Assembly: GCF_017814975.1 (NCBI RefSeq)
Contig: NZ_JAGIQA010000001.1
Span: 248,001 to 312,000, forward strand
Source of the DNA: Cupriavidus consociatus
GTDB lineage: Bacteria; Pseudomonadota; Gammaproteobacteria; Burkholderiales; Burkholderiaceae
DNA length: 64,000 bases
Direction: 5' to 3'
The notes below the pieces were generated by a model. The model saw only the letters and a program-made list of their open reading frames with translations, was not told where the DNA came from and made no database searches. Positions 43,457 through 52,138 of the stretch are shown here, piece after piece (the stretch's first letter is position 1; the number at the start of each line of letters is the position of its first letter). The position numbers were made by a program, and so were the translations under genes.

Positions 43457-45130
43457 ATGAAACGCAATGTATTGGTGCTCCGTAGTCAACAAGCTCTGGC
43501 ATTCGGCCGCTCTCTCGGCATTGCCGCATCTGTGGCCTGCGTCGCGTTTCCTGCCATAGCCGACGTGGAGCTCGACGGCCGCAGCGCCACCCCGGAATCC
43601 ATCGTACGCATCGCCCACGGCGAGCCTGTGCGCATCGCGCCTGCGGCACGTCAGCGCGTGCGCCAGGCCCATGACGTCCTGCTGGATGCCGCCCGCGCGG
43701 GCAAACAGATTTATGGGCTGACGGTCGGCGTCGGTCTCAACAAGGACCGGTCCATGGTCGATGCCAAGGGTGAGCTGACGAAGGAAATCGTCGATGCATC
43801 GCGGCGCTTCAATATCGCCCTGCTGCGTGCGCATAGCGGTGGCACCGGACCTGACGCGCCGGCTGTCGATGTCCGTGCGGCGATGGCGGCTCGCCTGAAT
43901 GCGCTGCTTGCCGGCGGTGGCGGCGTGCAGGAAAGCATCGTCGATGCGTACGTTCATTTTCTGAACGCGGGCATCACGCCGGCGATCCCGTCCGTCGGCT
44001 CCATTGGCGAGGCCGACATTACTATCCTCAGCCATGTCGGCGTGGCCATGCTTGGAGAAGGCGACGTCTATTACCAAGGCCATCGCCAGCCGGCGTCCGG
44101 CGTTCTTGCGGCCGCCGGTATTGCGCCGATTCAGCCGTTCGGCAAGGACGGCCTGTCTATCCTCAGCTCCAATTCCTATGCGTCGGGCCTGGCTTCCCTG
44201 GCACTGGTGGATCTTGCGAATCTGAGCCGGCACTCAAAGCTCGTCTACGCCTTGAGCCTGCAGGCGCTGAACGGCAATGTCTCGCCGTTCCTGGAAGATT
44301 CCCTTGCCTTGCGGCCATTCCCGGAGACGGTCAAGACCGGGGCGGAATTGCGGCGCCTGTTGAGCGGTTCCAGTCTCTGGAACCAGGACGCTTCCCGTCG
44401 TCTGCAGGATCCGCTCAGTTTCCGCACCGGTGTCTTCCTGATTGGCGAACTGGATCGCACACAGTCGGAATTGCGCGCGCTGCTGAACGTGCAGTACAAC
44501 GCCTCGGACGACAACCCGGGCGTGGCAATCGGCGTGAAGCCGCGTTCGGCCCGATGGCAAGAGCAACAAAGCTATTTGCCAAAGGGCGGGGCAGTGCTGC
44601 CCACGGCAAACTTTGTGCCGCTTCCCTGGGTACTCGCGTTTGAACAGACTGCGATTGCGCTGGGGCATCACTCGCTTGCATCCGCCCAACGCATCGGGCG
44701 CCTGAACGATCCCAGCTTCACCAGCCTTTCGCGCTCCCTCGGGACTGAGAATGCGGTCCATGCGTTCGGTGCCATGGAGAAGCCCGCCATTGCGCTCGCT
44801 GCGGAGAACAAATCGCTGGCGCAGCCGGTATCGATGGATTTCTCGCCATCCTCCGGCAACATCGAAGATGTTGCGACCAACGCTCCCGCGGTCGTGCAAC
44901 GCGTGCGCAAGCAGATCGACAACGCCTATGCACTGCTGGCCATTGAACTCGTCCATGCCGTCCAGGCGGCCGAGTTGCGTCGCCGCAAGGATTCCGGATT
45001 CACGTTGTCGCCCGCCACCCAGGAGCTGGCCGATGCATTGCGCAAGCGCGTGGCCTTTCTGGAGCATGACCGTCCACTCACCGGCGACTACCGGGCGGCA
45101 GCCGAAGTGCTCAGGGGCCATATGCCCTGA
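43457..45130 (+). CDS. exported HAL/PAL-fold protein lacking the MIO tripeptide
   Basis: 557 residues. The N-terminus (about 1-36, ending AIADVEL) looks like a signal peptide, unlike cytoplasmic histidine or phenylalanine ammonia-lyases. The fold is clear: YGLTVGVG (Tyr86), AIPSVGSIGEADITILSH, GEGDVYYQG, NASDDNPGV and SGNIEDVATN. In true lyases the SVG is followed by Ala-Ser-Gly-Asp, which cyclises to the MIO electrophile; here the aligned residues are Glu185-Ala186-Asp187 with one deleted, so the serine is absent and MIO cannot form. It may therefore bind rather than eliminate, or use other chemistry. A porin gene follows. Confidence 0.88.
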   Translation: MKRNVLVLRSQQALAFGRSLGIAASVACVAFPAIADVELDGRSATPESIVRIAHGEPVRIAPAARQRVRQAHDVLLDAARAGKQIYGLTVGVGLNKDRSMVDAKGELTKEIVDASRRFNIALLRAHSGGTGPDAPAVDVRAAMAARLNALLAGGGGVQESIVDAYVHFLNAGITPAIPSVGSIGEADITILSHVGVAMLGEGDVYYQGHRQPASGVLAAAGIAPIQPFGKDGLSILSSNSYASGLASLALVDLANLSRHSKLVYALSLQALNGNVSPFLEDSLALRPFPETVKTGAELRRLLSGSSLWNQDASRRLQDPLSFRTGVFLIGELDRTQSELRALLNVQYNASDDNPGVAIGVKPRSARWQEQQSYLPKGGAVLPTANFVPLPWVLAFEQTAIALGHHSLASAQRIGRLNDPSFTSLSRSLGTENAVHAFGAMEKPAIALAAENKSLAQPVSMDFSPSSGNIEDVATNAPAVVQRVRKQIDNAYALLAIELVHAVQAAELRRRKDSGFTLSPATQELADALRKRVAFLEHDRPLTGDYRAAAEVLRGHMP

Positions 45131-45281
45131 GCTGGGCAGCGTCACAACAAGACCGCAGCACGTCCTGTCCAGCTGACGTACTGAAGTCGGGCGAGCGGCA
45201 GACGGCTGGGTTCTGCGACGCCCGCCCGCCGCCAGAAGGCTCACATTCCAGGAAATATAAGACTTGTCATTGGAGACACCC

Positions 45282-46364
45282 ATGAAGAGAAGATTCTGTG
45301 CAGGCATGCTGCTGGCGATGGGATCGCAAATGGCTGCGGCACAGTCGTCTGTCACGCTCTATGGCGTTGGCGACATCGGATTCGAGTACCTGACCAAAGC
45401 CGATGCGGCCGGGAACAAGCAGCTTCGCGTGACCAGCGGCAACGTCTCGGGCTCGCGTTGGGGGTTGCGCGGCGTTGAAGACCTTGGCGGCGGCAACAGG
45501 GCCGTCTACGTGCTCGAGAGCGGCTTCGACCTGGATACCGGGATGGGTCAGGGTGGCCGGCTTTTTGGCAGACAGGCTTATGTGGGACTGGAAAGCCAGT
45601 GGGGGCGTATTACGCTGGGTCGGCAGCAGAATGCGTTCTTTGACCTGTTGATCAACTACGATCCGACGGGTTTCGCAACACGGTACTCCGCGTTTATGTT
45701 AGACCCCGTCCTGGTCGGGCGTTACGATAATACGGCAAAGTACACAGGCAAGTTCGGCCCCATCACTGCCGTGGCCCTGTACAGCTTTGCGCGCGGCACC
45801 ACCGTGACCAGTGGCACCGGCAGCGGCTTCGCCAGCGAAAGTCCCGGGGACGTCAAGAGCGACCGCGCATTCGGCGGCGGCCTGGAGTACGCAGACGGCT
45901 CATTCGGTGCGACGGTGACCTATGACCAGCAACAAGGTACCGCCGGCATCGCCGGGCAGAATTCCGGCCAGACCGACCGCCGCCTTGCCGTGGGGGGCAA
46001 CTACGTGCTGGGACAGTCGACGATATCCGTGGGCTACCGTTGGTTCAGGGGGGACATCGGCGTTGCCCCGGGCGGCCAGGCGCGCCGCAATGATGTCTAT
46101 TGGCTTGGGTACCGCGTGCAAGTGTCGCCAGCAGTGGGTCTTACCGCGGCAGGCTATTACTTCAACAACAGGAACTCCGGGCAGGACCCATGGAGCCTGG
46201 CAGCGTCGGTCAACTATGCCCTCTCAAAGCGGACCGATGCATTCCTGACTGTGGGCTATGCGCACAACAAGGACAGTTCCGTCCTGGGGTTGAATGGATT
46301 CGGCACGGTGACCGCAGGGGAAAACCAGACAGGGGTCACGCTCAATCTCCGACACAAGTTTTGA
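45282..46364 (+). CDS. Gram-negative porin (Burkholderiales OmpC-like)
   Basis: 360 residues from the ATG at 45282, preceded by GGAGA; an in-frame TTG at 45264 would lie before the signal peptide MKRRFCAGMLLAMGSQMAAAQ. Typical blocks are SSVTLYGVGDIGFEYL, SGSRWGLRGVEDLGGG, FGRQAYVGL and a C-terminal Phe (NLRHKF). It follows the HAL-like gene by 151 bases and may share its function of handling an imported compound. Confidence 0.94.
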   Translation: MKRRFCAGMLLAMGSQMAAAQSSVTLYGVGDIGFEYLTKADAAGNKQLRVTSGNVSGSRWGLRGVEDLGGGNRAVYVLESGFDLDTGMGQGGRLFGRQAYVGLESQWGRITLGRQQNAFFDLLINYDPTGFATRYSAFMLDPVLVGRYDNTAKYTGKFGPITAVALYSFARGTTVTSGTGSGFASESPGDVKSDRAFGGGLEYADGSFGATVTYDQQQGTAGIAGQNSGQTDRRLAVGGNYVLGQSTISVGYRWFRGDIGVAPGGQARRNDVYWLGYRVQVSPAVGLTAAGYYFNNRNSGQDPWSLAASVNYALSKRTDAFLTVGYAHNKDSSVLGLNGFGTVTAGENQTGVTLNLRHKF

Positions 46365-46452
46365 CTGGTGCCGGCGCGCGAAATGGGGGGCGGCCCTCGG
46401 TACCCGTAGAACGAAGTGATTCCGTCGCTTGGGGAAGCCCAAGCGAGCCGCA

Positions 46453-47244
46453 TCAGGGATGCCGGCCAACTCTCATGATCGCGCTGGCTGTGTCGACCAG
46501 GGCCGCCAGCACAAGCATGGCGATGATCACCGTGCAAGCCTGGGGCATGTGGAACAGGGAGAGCTCGAAATACAGCATCTGCCCAAGCCCGCCGGCGCCG
46601 ACAAAGCCAAGGACAGCCGCCACGCGGATATTCATTTCCCAGCGATACAGGATGTAGGCCAGGAACTGGGGCCATACGCAGGGCAGCGTCCCATACACGA
46701 AGACCAGCGCGGCGGGAGTGCCCTCTTCCGTCAGCGCGCGGGCGGGTGTGCGCGGCGCATTCTCCAGCGCCTCGGCGAACAGGCGGCCGAGCACGCCCGC
46801 GGTATGCAGTGCCAGGGCGAGGGTGCCGGCAAACGGTCCAAGGCCGACGGCGAGCACGGTCAGGGCAGCCCATACCAGCTCGGGAATCGAGCGCAGCAGG
46901 TTCAGCAGCAAGCGCGAGAACGCGCGCAGCGCATCGCCGTAGAGGCCGGAAGCCGGTAGCGCCAGGCCAAAGCCCAGCACCGCCGCACACAGCGTGCCCA
47001 CGGCGGAAACCGCAAGCGTTTCGAGCATGGCGCCGCCGGTTCTGGCCAGGAACGTGGCCGACAGCTCTGGCGGGAAGAACGTCTGCAGGAAGCGCAGGAT
47101 TTCGGCGGCAGCGTCCGCGGAAAAAAGCCGGCTCAGATCGAGCGAGAGATAGGCAAAACTGGCCGCGACCGCGCTTGCCACGGCGAGCAGCGTAAGCAGG
47201 CATTTGAGGCAGAACTGGCCGGCCGTGGGCGTGCTGCTTGCCAT
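46453..47244 (-). CDS. phnE: PhnE-type ABC transporter permease, second subunit
   Basis: 263 residues, about six membrane segments, with the permease coupling motif EELVWAAL/GLGPFAGTLALALHTAG and C-terminal FVGAGGLGQMLYFELSLF. It is the last gene of a phnD-phnC-phnE-phnE set and starts 3 bases after the first permease gene. Members import phosphonate, phosphite or related oxyanions. It converges on the porin gene. Confidence 0.88.
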   Translation of the reverse strand: MASSTPTAGQFCLKCLLTLLAVASAVAASFAYLSLDLSRLFSADAAAEILRFLQTFFPPELSATFLARTGGAMLETLAVSAVGTLCAAVLGFGLALPASGLYGDALRAFSRLLLNLLRSIPELVWAALTVLAVGLGPFAGTLALALHTAGVLGRLFAEALENAPRTPARALTEEGTPAALVFVYGTLPCVWPQFLAYILYRWEMNIRVAAVLGFVGAGGLGQMLYFELSLFHMPQACTVIIAMLVLAALVDTASAIMRVGRHP

Positions 47245-47247
47245 GGT

Positions 47248-48075
47248 TCAATCCAGCATCTTGCGCAACCGGGCGCTGAGCGCGTCGGCCAGCAGGACCA
47301 GCAGCAGGAACACAAGCAGGATGGTCGCGGCTTCGCCGCCGTTGAGCAGCTTCATGGCCTGGTCCATCAACTGGCCAAGCCCGCCGGCCCCAACGAAGCC
47401 CATCACCACCGACGCCCGCACGGCGCATTCCCAGCGATACACGGTGTACGAGACCAGCTCCTGCGCGGCATTCGGCAGCAATCCGTAAGACAGCGCCGCC
47501 AGGCGTCCGCTGCCGCCTGAGAGCAGGGCGTTCGCCGCGCGCTGGTCGCTCGATTCGAGGATTTCCGCATAGACCTTTGCCAGCATGCCGCCATAGGTGA
47601 CGGCCAGCGCCAGCACGCCCGCCGCCGCGCCAAGGCCCAGCGCGCGCACGAAGACGAGCGCCCAGACCAGCTCAGGCACCCCGCGCAGCAGCAGCACCAG
47701 CGCGCGCACGGCGGTGCGCAGCGCTGCCCGCAACCGCAGTCCCGGGCCCGGACCGATGCTGGAGATGGAGAGGCTCCTGGTCATCGCTATGGCCAGCGGC
47801 GCCGCAATGGCAAAGGCGAGCGCGATGCCTGCGGTCGCGATCGCCAGCGTTTCCAGCGTTGCCTTGGCCACGTAGCCGAGAAACCCGGCTGAAACCTCGG
47901 GGGGCAGGAAGTTTGCCAGGAAGCCGCCGATCACCTTCAGGTTTGCCCTGTCGAACAGCGCCGACGGGCTGAACTGGGACAGCCTCAGCAGGGGCCACAG
48001 CAGGAGCAGGGCCAGGACCAGGCCGCCGGCCCGCCGCAGCGCCAGCGGGTCGCGTGGATGAGCGGTCATCGGCAT
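47248..48075 (-). CDS. phnE: PhnE-type ABC transporter permease, first subunit
   Basis: 275 residues with about six membrane segments and the conserved GVPELVWALVFVRALGLG and FVGAGGLGQLMDQAMKLL motifs. The 5' end overlaps the 3' end of the ATP-binding gene by 10 bases. Two different permeases, as here, usually form a heterodimer in such systems. Confidence 0.88.
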   Translation of the reverse strand: MPMTAHPRDPLALRRAGGLVLALLLLWPLLRLSQFSPSALFDRANLKVIGGFLANFLPPEVSAGFLGYVAKATLETLAIATAGIALAFAIAAPLAIAMTRSLSISSIGPGPGLRLRAALRTAVRALVLLLRGVPELVWALVFVRALGLGAAAGVLALAVTYGGMLAKVYAEILESSDQRAANALLSGGSGRLAALSYGLLPNAAQELVSYTVYRWECAVRASVVMGFVGAGGLGQLMDQAMKLLNGGEAATILLVFLLLVLLADALSARLRKMLD

Positions 48076-48893
48076 GTTGCCCTGCGCGGGTCAGCGCCGG
48101 CGGACGTGGCGGTGATGTGCGCGGCGCGGCTGCCCTGCACGGGTGGCGATTCGCTCTCGGCGGCGTAGAGTTCGCGCAGCAGGGCGTCGGTGACGTGCCC
48201 GGCCGGCAGGTCGAAGGCGACCTCGCCCGACTTCAGGCCGATGATGCGGGGAAACCAGCGCAGAGCAAGATCCACCGCGTGCAGGCTGGCGACCAGCGTC
48301 ACCGCCCGCGTATCGGCTTCCTTGCGCAGCTCGCCCAGGGTCAGGTTGGCCAGCACGGGATCCATTGCCGAGACCGGCTCGTCGGCCAGGATCAGCTCCG
48401 GGCGCTGGTAAAGCACGCGGGCCACGCCGACGCGCTGCAACTGGCCGCCCGACAATTGGTCGCAGCGGTCGAACAGGCGGTCGGCCAGCTCCAGTCGCGC
48501 CAGTTGTTCGCTGGCGCCGGCAATATCCGCCGGATAGACCAGCGAGAGCATGGATTTCCAGCCGGGCCAGATACCGAGGCGGCCGGCAAGAATGGCGGTG
48601 ATCACGCGCTGGCGCGGAGGCATCGGCGGCGCCTGGTGCACCATGCCGATGCGGCAGCGCAGTTGCCGCAGGTGTGTAGCGCTCAGTGCCCAGGGGCTTT
48701 GTCCGAGGATCTCGACGCGGCCTTCGCCGGGCCGCAGCGACGTTGCCAGCAGGCGCAGCAGCGAGGTCTTGCCGGCGCCCGACGGACCGATGACGGCGAT
48801 GCGTTCGCCGCTGCCCGCCGACAAGGCGATCTGGTGCAGCGCGCGTTGCCCGTTGGGGTGGCTGACGCTGGCGGCGTCGAGATGGAAACTCAC
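48066..48893 (-). CDS. phnC: PhnC-type ABC transporter ATP-binding protein
   Basis: 275 residues. Walker A is GPSGAGKTSLL, the ABC signature is LSGGQLQRVGVAR and Walker B ELILADEPVSAMDP. Start and stop codons overlap those of its neighbours, so phnD, phnC and phnE1 are translationally coupled. The PhnC assignment comes from the partners; no phosphonate-degrading (C-P lyase) or phosphite-oxidising genes are nearby. Confidence 0.9.
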   Translation of the reverse strand: MSFHLDAASVSHPNGQRALHQIALSAGSGERIAVIGPSGAGKTSLLRLLATSLRPGEGRVEILGQSPWALSATHLRQLRCRIGMVHQAPPMPPRQRVITAILAGRLGIWPGWKSMLSLVYPADIAGASEQLARLELADRLFDRCDQLSGGQLQRVGVARVLYQRPELILADEPVSAMDPVLANLTLGELRKEADTRAVTLVASLHAVDLALRWFPRIIGLKSGEVAFDLPAGHVTDALLRELYAAESESPPVQGSRAAHITATSAGADPRRATCR

Positions 48894-49765
48894 TTGATCA
48901 GGCCCGCGGTGCGGGCCGCGGCCTCGATGCCGGCGTAGTTCTCCGGCTTGGTAGGGATGTACTTTACGGTCCGCTGCAGTGCCATGATCTCCCTGTGCTC
49001 GGGATTGGCCGGGTCAAGGCGCAGGAACGCATCGGTCAGCTTCTTGCGCAGTTCCGGGTCGAGCCCGCCGCGTACGGTCCAGTTGTAGTCGAAGTAGGGC
49101 GGCGTGACAGCAAACACCCGGACCTTGGCGGGGTCTACCTTGTGCTGCTCCACCAGCTTGTCCCAGACCGAGGCGTTGAGCACGCCGGCGTCGGCCTTGC
49201 CGGCCTGGACGAAGGCGGCGGTTGCATCATGGGCGCCCGAATAGGCGACAGTCTTGAAGTCACGGTCCGGATCGATGCCGGCCTGGTGCAGGAAATAGCG
49301 CGGCATCAGGTGTCCGGAAGTCGAGGACGGCGAGCCGAAGGCGAAGGTCTTGCCCTTGAGGTCGGCCAGGGTCTTGATATTGCTGTCGGCAGTGATGAAC
49401 TTGCTGGTAAAGGCAGCATCTTCCTGTCGCTGGACGATGGGGATGGTGGCGCCCTTCGTCCGGATCTTGCTTTGCACGTAGGTGAAACCGCCCAGCCATG
49501 CCATGTCGATCTTGCCCGTTGCCAGGGACTCGACCACGGCGGCGTAATCCGTCACTGGCATGAACTCCACCTTCATGCCGGTTTCCTTCTCCAGGTATTT
49601 GCCAAGCGGTGCGAACTTGCGCTGCAGTTCGGTCGGTGCCTCGTCGGGGATGGCAGACACTTTCAGGACGGCCTGTGCAGCGTGGGCACCCGACAGGCAG
49701 GCAAGGCCAGACAGGGCAAGCGCGACAAGGCGTTTCGCGATACGCGGGAATATGGTTGTGGTCAT
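48890..49765 (-). CDS. phnD: PhnD-type phosphate/phosphite/phosphonate ABC substrate-binding protein
   Basis: 291 residues from the ATG at 49765, chosen because it opens the signal peptide (MTTTIFPRIAKRLVALALSG, ending AHAAQA). The mature domain shows VTDYAAVVESLATGKIDMAWLGGFTY and GSPSSTSGHLMPRYFL, hallmarks of PhnD/PtxB receptors for tetrahedral oxyanions. It lies 113 bases downstream of senB on the same strand, so a selenium or other oxyanion should be considered along with phosphonate. Confidence 0.88.
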   Translation of the reverse strand: MTTTIFPRIAKRLVALALSGLACLSGAHAAQAVLKVSAIPDEAPTELQRKFAPLGKYLEKETGMKVEFMPVTDYAAVVESLATGKIDMAWLGGFTYVQSKIRTKGATIPIVQRQEDAAFTSKFITADSNIKTLADLKGKTFAFGSPSSTSGHLMPRYFLHQAGIDPDRDFKTVAYSGAHDATAAFVQAGKADAGVLNASVWDKLVEQHKVDPAKVRVFAVTPPYFDYNWTVRGGLDPELRKKLTDAFLRLDPANPEHREIMALQRTVKYIPTKPENYAGIEAAARTAGLIK

Positions 49766-49878
49766 GATCGAGCGTGGTCGAAGAACGGCAGTGATGGAGT
49801 GGGGACCGGGAAGGGCGCTGATGCTGCCGCGGGCTTGATGCCTGCGTGGTCTGGCTGGTCCATGGCGGGGGCTCCAGG

Positions 49879-50874
49879 TCAATCTGGTTGCAAGGCTTCG
49901 GCGACAAGTCTAATGACTTCGGCACGTTCCCGCTCCGGCGCGAACAGCGGTGCCCGCTGCGCGCATTGCTGCCGCAGGCGCTCGAGGAAGGCGGCGTCGC
50001 GGCTGGCGCGCTCCAGCATCGTCGCCAGGTGCGCGGCATCGCCCGGCGGGAAGTAACCCTCGTAGTCGCGGCCCAGCATGCCGAGGTTGCCCGGGATGCG
50101 GCTCGCCAGCACCGGCACCCCGCTCGTCACGGCCTCGATGATCACGTTGGCGCCGCCTTCCATCATGCTCGATATAACCATCGCCTGTGCCTGCCCGATG
50201 CGCCGCCGCGTCTCGCTGTGAGGCAGGTTTGCCAGCCACACATAGCGCTGGACCCCCGGCCAGCGTTGCGCTTGCAGCGCCTCGGCGGCCTCCCGGTAGC
50301 TATCGTCCAGTGCGGCGCCGATGTGGGCCAGGCGCACGCGCGAATCCTCGGGAAGCTGCATCAGGGCCCGCATCGGCGTCGCCGGATCCTTTTCCGGCCG
50401 CATATGGCCGACCAGCACGACGTCAAACGCATCCCGGCTGGCCGCGGCCGGCAGGATCGCCGGGGCGGACTGGTAGATGACCCGGCATTTGGCACGATGC
50501 CCGGGCGACAGTTCGGCTGGCCCTTCGTCCTGCAGCACCACCAGGTGGGTGGCAAGGTCCAGGGAGCGCCGGGCGGATGCGTCGCTGCGGATATCGCGGT
50601 ACAGGTCCGTTCCGGTCAGCACAACTACCAGGGGACGGCCGGGGCAGGCTTCGGCAAACCTGGCGATGGAATCGGCCGAGCGCCGGGCGTGCAGCGCGAT
50701 CAGGCATGCAGGCACCGCGCCGTCGGGGTGGCCCTCCGACCACTCCGCGGCCAGGGTCACACCGTAATCTGCCTGCAGGATGTGCGACCAGCGATGTGCG
50801 GTCTGCCAGTTGCCGTTATTGGCATTCCGGAGTGCCGGGCTGATAATCGCGACAGTGGCCTTGGGAGGACGCAT
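49879..50874 (-). CDS. senB: selenosugar synthase SenB (TIGR04348-type glycosyltransferase)
   Basis: 331 residues from the ATG at 50874, the start that gives the expected ATVAIISPALRNANNGNWQTA opening. It is a GT4-like glycosyltransferase with ALHARRS, LTGTDLY and MEGGANVIIEA blocks. SenB joins selenophosphate to a UDP-sugar to make the selenosugar used in selenoneine synthesis. Its start codon overlaps that of senA on the other strand. The assignment rests on the family pattern and the pairing with senA; a search is needed to exclude a related glycosyltransferase. Confidence 0.85.
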   Translation of the reverse strand: MRPPKATVAIISPALRNANNGNWQTAHRWSHILQADYGVTLAAEWSEGHPDGAVPACLIALHARRSADSIARFAEACPGRPLVVVLTGTDLYRDIRSDASARRSLDLATHLVVLQDEGPAELSPGHRAKCRVIYQSAPAILPAAASRDAFDVVLVGHMRPEKDPATPMRALMQLPEDSRVRLAHIGAALDDSYREAAEALQAQRWPGVQRYVWLANLPHSETRRRIGQAQAMVISSMMEGGANVIIEAVTSGVPVLASRIPGNLGMLGRDYEGYFPPGDAAHLATMLERASRDAAFLERLRQQCAQRAPLFAPERERAEVIRLVAEALQPD

Positions 50875-52075
50875 GACGATCGGCTCTGAAGGGGGGGCAG
50901 CCAGAAGCATAAACAAGTTCGGGCTCGATGCGGCATTTGCCGATGCGCATCGGCGCACCTGGGCCATCCTGCAGGACTTGTCGCCGCCCCAGTGGCAGGT
51001 TCGCTACGACCCCGGGATCAACCCGCCCTTGTGGGAATACGCGCATGTCGCGTGGTTCACCGAGCACTGGGTGTTGCGAGACCCGCGTCCCGGCCCGGAA
51101 GGCCGCCTGGTCGCAAGCCTGCCGTCGATGCTCGATAACGCCGACCGCTTCTTCGATTCCTCGCGCGTGCCTCACACGGATCGCTGGAAGCTCGCGTTGC
51201 CCCCACTGGCGGAGGTACGCGGCTACGTGGCGGCGGTACTGGAGCGCGTCCGGGCCAGCCTCGCCGCGGCGGACGACGCCGACCACGCGCTCTATTTTTT
51301 CCGGCTCGCCCTGTTCCACGAAGACATGCACGCGGAGGCGCTGACCTATATGCGCCAGACGCTCGATTATCCGCTACATGCCCCGCTCGACATGCCTGCC
51401 ATTGCGCCAGGCGCCGGGTCGGTGGTCGCAGGCGGCGACACGTTCCTGATGGGGTCGCCCGCCGGGAGCAACGGGTTCGTCTTCGACAACGAAAAATGGA
51501 CTCACCCGGTCCACCTCGCCCCTTTCCGCATCGATCGCACTTGCGTCAGCAATGCTGCATTTGCGGAATTCGTGGCCGCCGGCGGCTACCGCGACCCGCA
51601 ATGGTGGTCCGACGACGGGCGCGCATGGCTGCAACAGGGCAGGCTGGCGCATCCGGTGCGCTGGCGCCGGACAGGCGGCGGCACCCCGGGGCAATGGGCG
51701 TTGCGCTGGTTCGGGCAGTGGGTGCCGCTGCCGCCAGAACAGCCGGTGTGTCATATCAATGCCTACGAGGCGGAAGCCTATTGCCGCTGGGCCGGCAAGC
51801 GCTTGCCCACGGAAGCTGAATGGGAGTTCGCGGCAACGCATGACCTGATCCGCTGGGGTAGCTCCGTGTGGGAATGGACGGCTGATCCTTTCGAGCCCTA
51901 TGCAGGGTTCTCGCCCGATCCGTACGAGGAGTATTCCGCCCCCTGGTTTCACACGCATCGCTCGGTCCGCGGCGGATCGTTCGCCACCCATGCCCGCATG
52001 CAGCATCCTCGCTACCGGAACTTCTACCTGCCGCACCGCAGCGACCTCTTCGTCGGATTCCGCTGCTGCGGTTGA
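50873..52075 (+). CDS. senA: selenoneine synthase SenA (EgtB-like, DinB/FGE-sulfatase domains)
   Basis: 400 residues from the ATG at 50873, which has GGGAGG 4 bases upstream. The N-terminal DinB_2 domain carries the iron ligands His58 (YAHVAWF) and His149/His153 (HEDMHAE). The C-terminal FGE-sulfatase domain ends in the EgtB-related signature HRSDLFVGFRCCG. Such enzymes attach sulfur or selenium to hercynine; pairing with senB supports selenoneine rather than ergothioneine. No hercynine-forming EgtD gene or selenophosphate synthetase (senC) is visible in the window. Confidence 0.88.
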   Translation: MTIGSEGGAARSINKFGLDAAFADAHRRTWAILQDLSPPQWQVRYDPGINPPLWEYAHVAWFTEHWVLRDPRPGPEGRLVASLPSMLDNADRFFDSSRVPHTDRWKLALPPLAEVRGYVAAVLERVRASLAAADDADHALYFFRLALFHEDMHAEALTYMRQTLDYPLHAPLDMPAIAPGAGSVVAGGDTFLMGSPAGSNGFVFDNEKWTHPVHLAPFRIDRTCVSNAAFAEFVAAGGYRDPQWWSDDGRAWLQQGRLAHPVRWRRTGGGTPGQWALRWFGQWVPLPPEQPVCHINAYEAEAYCRWAGKRLPTEAEWEFAATHDLIRWGSSVWEWTADPFEPYAGFSPDPYEEYSAPWFHTHRSVRGGSFATHARMQHPRYRNFYLPHRSDLFVGFRCCG

Positions 52076-52138
52076 GGGGTGTCCCCGAAGCAATGTATTT
52101 CCACCCACGCACGCGCGCCTCTGGAGGTTTATGACATT

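Noticed and set aside
50873..52075. Ergothioneine synthase EgtB
   Set aside because: The fold fits, but the senB partner and the C-terminal EgtB-related signature favour SenA, and egtA/C/D/E are not present.
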